Shown here piece after piece: positions 3,969 to 6,467 of a stretch of 6,467 bases of DNA (the stretch's first letter is position 1; the number at the start of each line of letters is the position of its first letter). The position numbers and the translations under genes were made by a program. This stretch comes from Bacteroidota bacterium. Lineage in GTDB: Bacteria > Bacteroidota > Bacteroidia > B-17B0 > Aurantibacillaceae. The stretch lies in NCBI GenBank assembly GCA_025359355.1, contig JANYGR010000307.1, forward strand, positions 1-6,467. Direction: 5' to 3'. Under the pieces are notes generated by a model. That model ran no database searches. It was given only the letters and a program-made list of their open reading frames with translations, and was not told the DNA's origin.

Positions 3969-6467
3969 ATGAAAAAAATCTTATTAAACTTTATTATTGT
4001 TTCGGCAATATTTTTCTCAGGAAATTTATCAGCTCAAACAGCTGGAACATTAACTTGTGTATTTACGGCTACTACACCAGCAGGCTCAACATTTTATTCA
4101 TCACCAAGAAACACATTGGCGGCTTGGATTCAAACTAGTACAGGAACTTTCGTGAAAACGAAAATTGATGATTATGGTGGAGGAACTAGCGATCATTTAC
4201 CAACATGGAATAGTAAATCTGGAGGAAATACAACAGACGCTTCTTCAGGAGCTACAAGAACTTCTTGGGCGGCTGTTACTTTTACTTGGAGCGGAACTAA
4301 TGTAGCTGGGGCAGTTGTAGCTGATGGAACTTATAATATTATTATTGAAGATTGCTGGAATCATGGTACAACGGGTATCGCAACATCTACTTTAACTTTT
4401 ACAAAAGGACCAACAGCAGCTACAGTAACTCCAGCAGCTACAAATTATATTAAGGGAGTTACGATTACTTGGCAACCTGCTTCAGCGCCAGTTCCAGTAG
4501 CTAACTTTGTAACAAGCACAACCAAATGTGTTGGAAGTGCAATTGCATTCACCGATCAATCTACAAATACACCAACAAGTTGGTCTTGGTCGTTTCCAGG
4601 AGCCACAGTAACTTCATCAACTCTTCAAAACCCAACAGCTACGTATGCCTCTGCTGGTACTTATACTGTAACTCATACATCAACAAATGCATCAGGTACA
4701 AGTACAGTTGTATCTCAATCTATTGTTGTTGGTGCTTCACCTTCAGTGGCAGTAAGTAATGCAACGGTTTGTTTTGGAACTGCAGCAAACCTTATTGCGT
4801 CGGGTGCTACTACTTATAATTGGAATACAGGAGCAACAACCAGTAGTATTACAGTAACACCAACAAGTACGACTAATTACACGGTTACAGGAACAAATGC
4901 AAGTGGATGTGCTAATACTAGTACACTGAGCGTAACTGTTAATGCCGCTCCAACTGTTGCAGTTACTAATACTTCTGTGTGTAATGGTTCTTCTGTCAAT
5001 TTAGCCGCTTCAGGTGCCACTACATATAGTTGGAATACCGGAGCTACAACTTCATCTATCTTTGTTACACCTACAAGTTCTACAAATTATACAGTTATAG
5101 GAACAACATCAGGTTGTACCAATACAAAAACTGTAAGCGTTACTGTTAATGCTTTACCAACAACTGCTGTTAATTCAACTACTATTTGTGCTGGCTCAAC
5201 TGCAACGTTGAGTGCTACTGGTGCTAATACGTATGCTTGGAATACAGGCGCCACAACAGCTAATTTAACTGCAAGTCCAACATCTAATACTACGTATACT
5301 GTTACAGGAACATCAGCGACTGGCTGTGTTAATACCGCTACAGCTAGTATTATTGTAGCTAGTGCGCCAGTAATCACTGTTAATTCAACCTCTATATGTG
5401 CCGGTTCATCAGCAACATTGTCTGCCTCCGGTGTTACCACTTATACTTGGAATACAGGTGCTACTTCAGCTAATATCACTGTAAATCCAACAAGTACAAC
5501 TGTGTATACTGTTTCAGGAAATCTTTCAGGATGTGCTTCGTCAACAGTAAAAACAGCCACTGTAACGGTTAGTGCGGCTCCTATCATCGCTGCTAATAGT
5601 GCAACTATTTGTTCAGGATCTATGGTAAATTTAACTGCATCAGGTGCCTCTTCGTATGCTTGGAATACAGGAGCTACATCTTCGTCTATTTCTGTTATGC
5701 CAACAGCTTCTACAAATTATACGGTTACTGGAACTATATCAGGTTGTTCAAATACAAAAACAGTAAGTGTAGCGGTGAATGCTATGCCAACAACAGCTGT
5801 TAATTCAACTACTATATGTGCTGGTTCTACAGCAACATTAACTGCTAGTGGTGCTACTACATATTCTTGGAATACAGGCGCTACAACTTCGAATCTAACC
5901 GCAAGTCCTACAACAAATACAACATATACAGTTACAGGAACATCTGCGGCTGGTTGTGTTAATACAGCAACTGCAAGTATTATAATTGGAGGTAGTGCCG
6001 TAATCAACGTTAATTCAACTTCTATTTGCGCAGGTTCTTCAGCTACTCTAAATGCGTCTGGTGCTACATCATACACATGGAGTACAGGTGCTAATACTTC
6101 TGGTATTATTGTAAATCCAACAAGTACAACTGTATATACAGTTTCAGGAAATCTTTCAGGATGTGCTTCCGCTGCAGTTAAAACAACTACAGTAACAGTT
6201 AATCCATCGCCAACAGTATCTTTACCAGGTTTACCACCTTTATGTGTTAATAGTGCAACCCAATCTTTATCTGGAAGCCCTGCTGGTGGTGTTTATTCGG
6301 GAACAGGAGTTACGGGCTCTGTGTTTAATCCTTCAGTTTCAGGACCAGGAACATTTGTAATTTCTTATTCTTATACTAATACAGCGGGATGTTCTTCGTC
6401 TTCAAGTAATGTTGCTAATGTTGGAGTATGTACAGGAATAGCAGAATCTATTAATGCATCATCTATT
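3969..6467 (+). CDS. Large secreted modular protein: DUF2271-like, PKD-like and Ig-like repeats (C-terminus off the right edge)
   Basis: The plus strand is open from the ATG at 3969 to the window end (833 residues). Residues 1-22 are a signal peptide ending LSA|Q. Residues 27-171 resemble DUF2271: AAWIQTSTGTFVKT (51-64), HLPTW (76-80), DASSGATR (90-97), FTWSG (105-109), DGTYNIIIED (119-128). Residues 176-255 look like a PKD domain (SWSWSFPGATV, NPTATYASAGTYTVT). Residues 256-745 are seven Ig-like repeats of 69-71 residues, resembling the Ig-like domains associated with CHU_C-type tails. Residues 746-822 are a different module (SGSPAGGVYSGTGV, GTFVISYSYTNTAGC). The last residues, CTGIAESINASSI, resemble the usual run-up to a T9SS sorting domain with a YPNP motif, presumably just outside the window. 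This suggests cell-surface or released T9SS cargo, perhaps an adhesin; no catalytic domain is visible. It is very rich in Thr, Ser and Ala. Export and modularity are clear; the role is inference. Confidence 0.92.
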   Translation, partial: MKKILLNFIIVSAIFFSGNLSAQTAGTLTCVFTATTPAGSTFYSSPRNTLAAWIQTSTGTFVKTKIDDYGGGTSDHLPTWNSKSGGNTTDASSGATRTSWAAVTFTWSGTNVAGAVVADGTYNIIIEDCWNHGTTGIATSTLTFTKGPTAATVTPAATNYIKGVTITWQPASAPVPVANFVTSTTKCVGSAIAFTDQSTNTPTSWSWSFPGATVTSSTLQNPTATYASAGTYTVTHTSTNASGTSTVVSQSIVVGASPSVAVSNATVCFGTAANLIASGATTYNWNTGATTSSITVTPTSTTNYTVTGTNASGCANTSTLSVTVNAAPTVAVTNTSVCNGSSVNLAASGATTYSWNTGATTSSIFVTPTSSTNYTVIGTTSGCTNTKTVSVTVNALPTTAVNSTTICAGSTATLSATGANTYAWNTGATTANLTASPTSNTTYTVTGTSATGCVNTATASIIVASAPVITVNSTSICAGSSATLSASGVTTYTWNTGATSANITVNPTSTTVYTVSGNLSGCASSTVKTATVTVSAAPIIAANSATICSGSMVNLTASGASSYAWNTGATSSSISVMPTASTNYTVTGTISGCSNTKTVSVAVNAMPTTAVNSTTICAGSTATLTASGATTYSWNTGATTSNLTASPTTNTTYTVTGTSAAGCVNTATASIIIGGSAVINVNSTSICAGSSATLNASGATSYTWSTGANTSGIIVNPTSTTVYTVSGNLSGCASAAVKTTTVTVNPSPTVSLPGLPPLCVNSATQSLSGSPAGGVYSGTGVTGSVFNPSVSGPGTFVISYSYTNTAGCSSSSSNVANVGVCTGIAESINASSI
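4944..5573 (+). repeat. 630-bp domain-triplet repeat, copy A (R2-R3-R4)
   Basis: R2, R3 and R4 together match R5, R6 and R7 at a constant offset of 630 bp. Examples are TACAAATTAT at 5081 and 5711, TAATTCAACT at 5171 and 5801, and CAAGTACAAC at 5491 and 6121. The three domains have distinct endings (NTKTVSVTVN, NTATASIIVA, VKTATVTVS) repeated in the same order in copy B. This implies block duplication of three domains rather than one-by-one expansion. Confidence 0.88.
5574..6203 (+). repeat. 630-bp domain-triplet repeat, copy B (R5-R6-R7)
   Basis: This is the second copy of the triplet and directly abuts copy A with no spacer and no net indel. Endings run NTKTVSVAVN, NTATASIIIG and VKTTTVTVN. 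Many differences from copy A are at third codon positions, so the protein pattern is better kept than the DNA, arguing against a very recent event. An exception is 6111-6169, which is nearly identical to 5481-5539. Confidence 0.88.

Larger units (their letters stand above)
4734..6203 (+). repeat. Seven tandem Ig-like domain repeats (about 210 bp each)
   Basis: Repeat boundaries by alignment are R1 4734-4943, R2 4944-5150, R3 5151-5360, R4 5361-5573, R5 5574-5780, R6 5781-5990 and R7 5991-6203, i.e. 70, 69, 70, 71, 69, 70 and 71 residues. Each has a Cys at repeat position 13 (Cys268, 338, 407, 477, 548, 617, 687), a WNTGA motif near position 30 (WSTGA in R7), a T-x-YTV strand near 47-51 and a second Cys near 58 in an SGC or similar context. 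Two Cys per domain suggest an intradomain disulfide, plausible for an exported protein. Length differences fall around and after the second Cys. R1 is closest in its ending to R2 and R5. Confidence 0.92.

Noticed and set aside
4526..4759. Plus-strand ORF in another frame, Cys/Tyr-rich product
   Set aside because: It lies wholly inside the PKD-like region of the 3969 gene, and its odd Cys/Tyr/Ser composition is what a frame-shifted reading of Thr/Ser-rich codons gives.
5609..5803. Plus-strand 64-residue ORF in another frame
   Set aside because: It is an off-frame shadow of Ig-like repeats R5 and R6 with no start context or domain.
5087..6076. Two antisense ORFs (5087-5440 and 5717-6076, 117 and 119 residues) with very similar translations
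   Set aside because: They lie opposite the Ig-like repeats and start exactly 630 bp apart at their 3' ends, so their similarity just reflects the triplet duplication. Thr/Ser/Ala-rich coding DNA leaves the opposite strand free of stops. No independent start context or recognisable domain is seen.
4734..6203. Regular ~210-bp repetition considered as CRISPR or satellite DNA
   Set aside because: There are no short identical repeats with unique spacers. The period is a whole number of codons, the frame stays open throughout and conserved positions fit an Ig-like domain.

Overview
The window looks like chromosomal DNA from a member of the Bacteroidota, probably a Flavobacteriia- or Chitinophagia-like gliding or environmental lineage. 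The evidence is strongly AT-rich sequence, A/T-rich leaders without Shine-Dalgarno sites, three signal peptides ending in Ala|Gln, and secreted proteins built from propeller-like, PKD and Ig-like modules typical of type IX secretion (T9SS) cargo. No genus can be named from the sequence alone.

Layout from left to right. (1) 1-1047, minus strand: the N-terminal 349 residues of a secreted, probably beta-propeller protein whose C-terminus lies beyond the left edge. (2) 1097-1678, minus strand: a complete type II thymidine kinase (tdk) with a small terminator-like hairpin over its stop codon. (3) 1767-2429, plus strand, divergent from tdk: a 220-residue cytoplasmic protein with a helical N-terminus, a Val/Glu/Lys/Pro-rich linker and a compact C-terminal domain, function unknown. 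(4) 2435-2531: an intergenic inverted repeat made of CGCWGAT-type words spaced 9-10 bp. (5) 2544-3707, plus strand: a complete secreted M28-family zinc peptidase. The longer reading frame opening at a GTG (2508) owes its first residues mostly to the repeat. (6) 3708-3968: an AT-rich spacer with two weak hairpins. (7) 3969-6467, plus strand: the first 833 residues of a large secreted modular protein that runs off the right edge. It has a signal peptide, a DUF2271-like domain, a PKD-like domain, seven roughly 70-residue Ig-like repeats, and a different final Ig-like module. The last residues resemble the lead-in to a T9SS C-terminal sorting domain, which would lie just outside the window.

The genes do not form one pathway. 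tdk is nucleotide-salvage housekeeping, the 1767 gene is probably also cytoplasmic, and the other three products are exported. I see no mobile element, CRISPR array, tRNA or rRNA, and no sign of a new defence or metabolic system. The strongest structural signal is inside the last gene: repeats 2-3-4 are duplicated as a block to give repeats 5-6-7, two abutting 630-bp copies in frame with no net indel. One 59-bp stretch is far more similar between the copies than its flanks.
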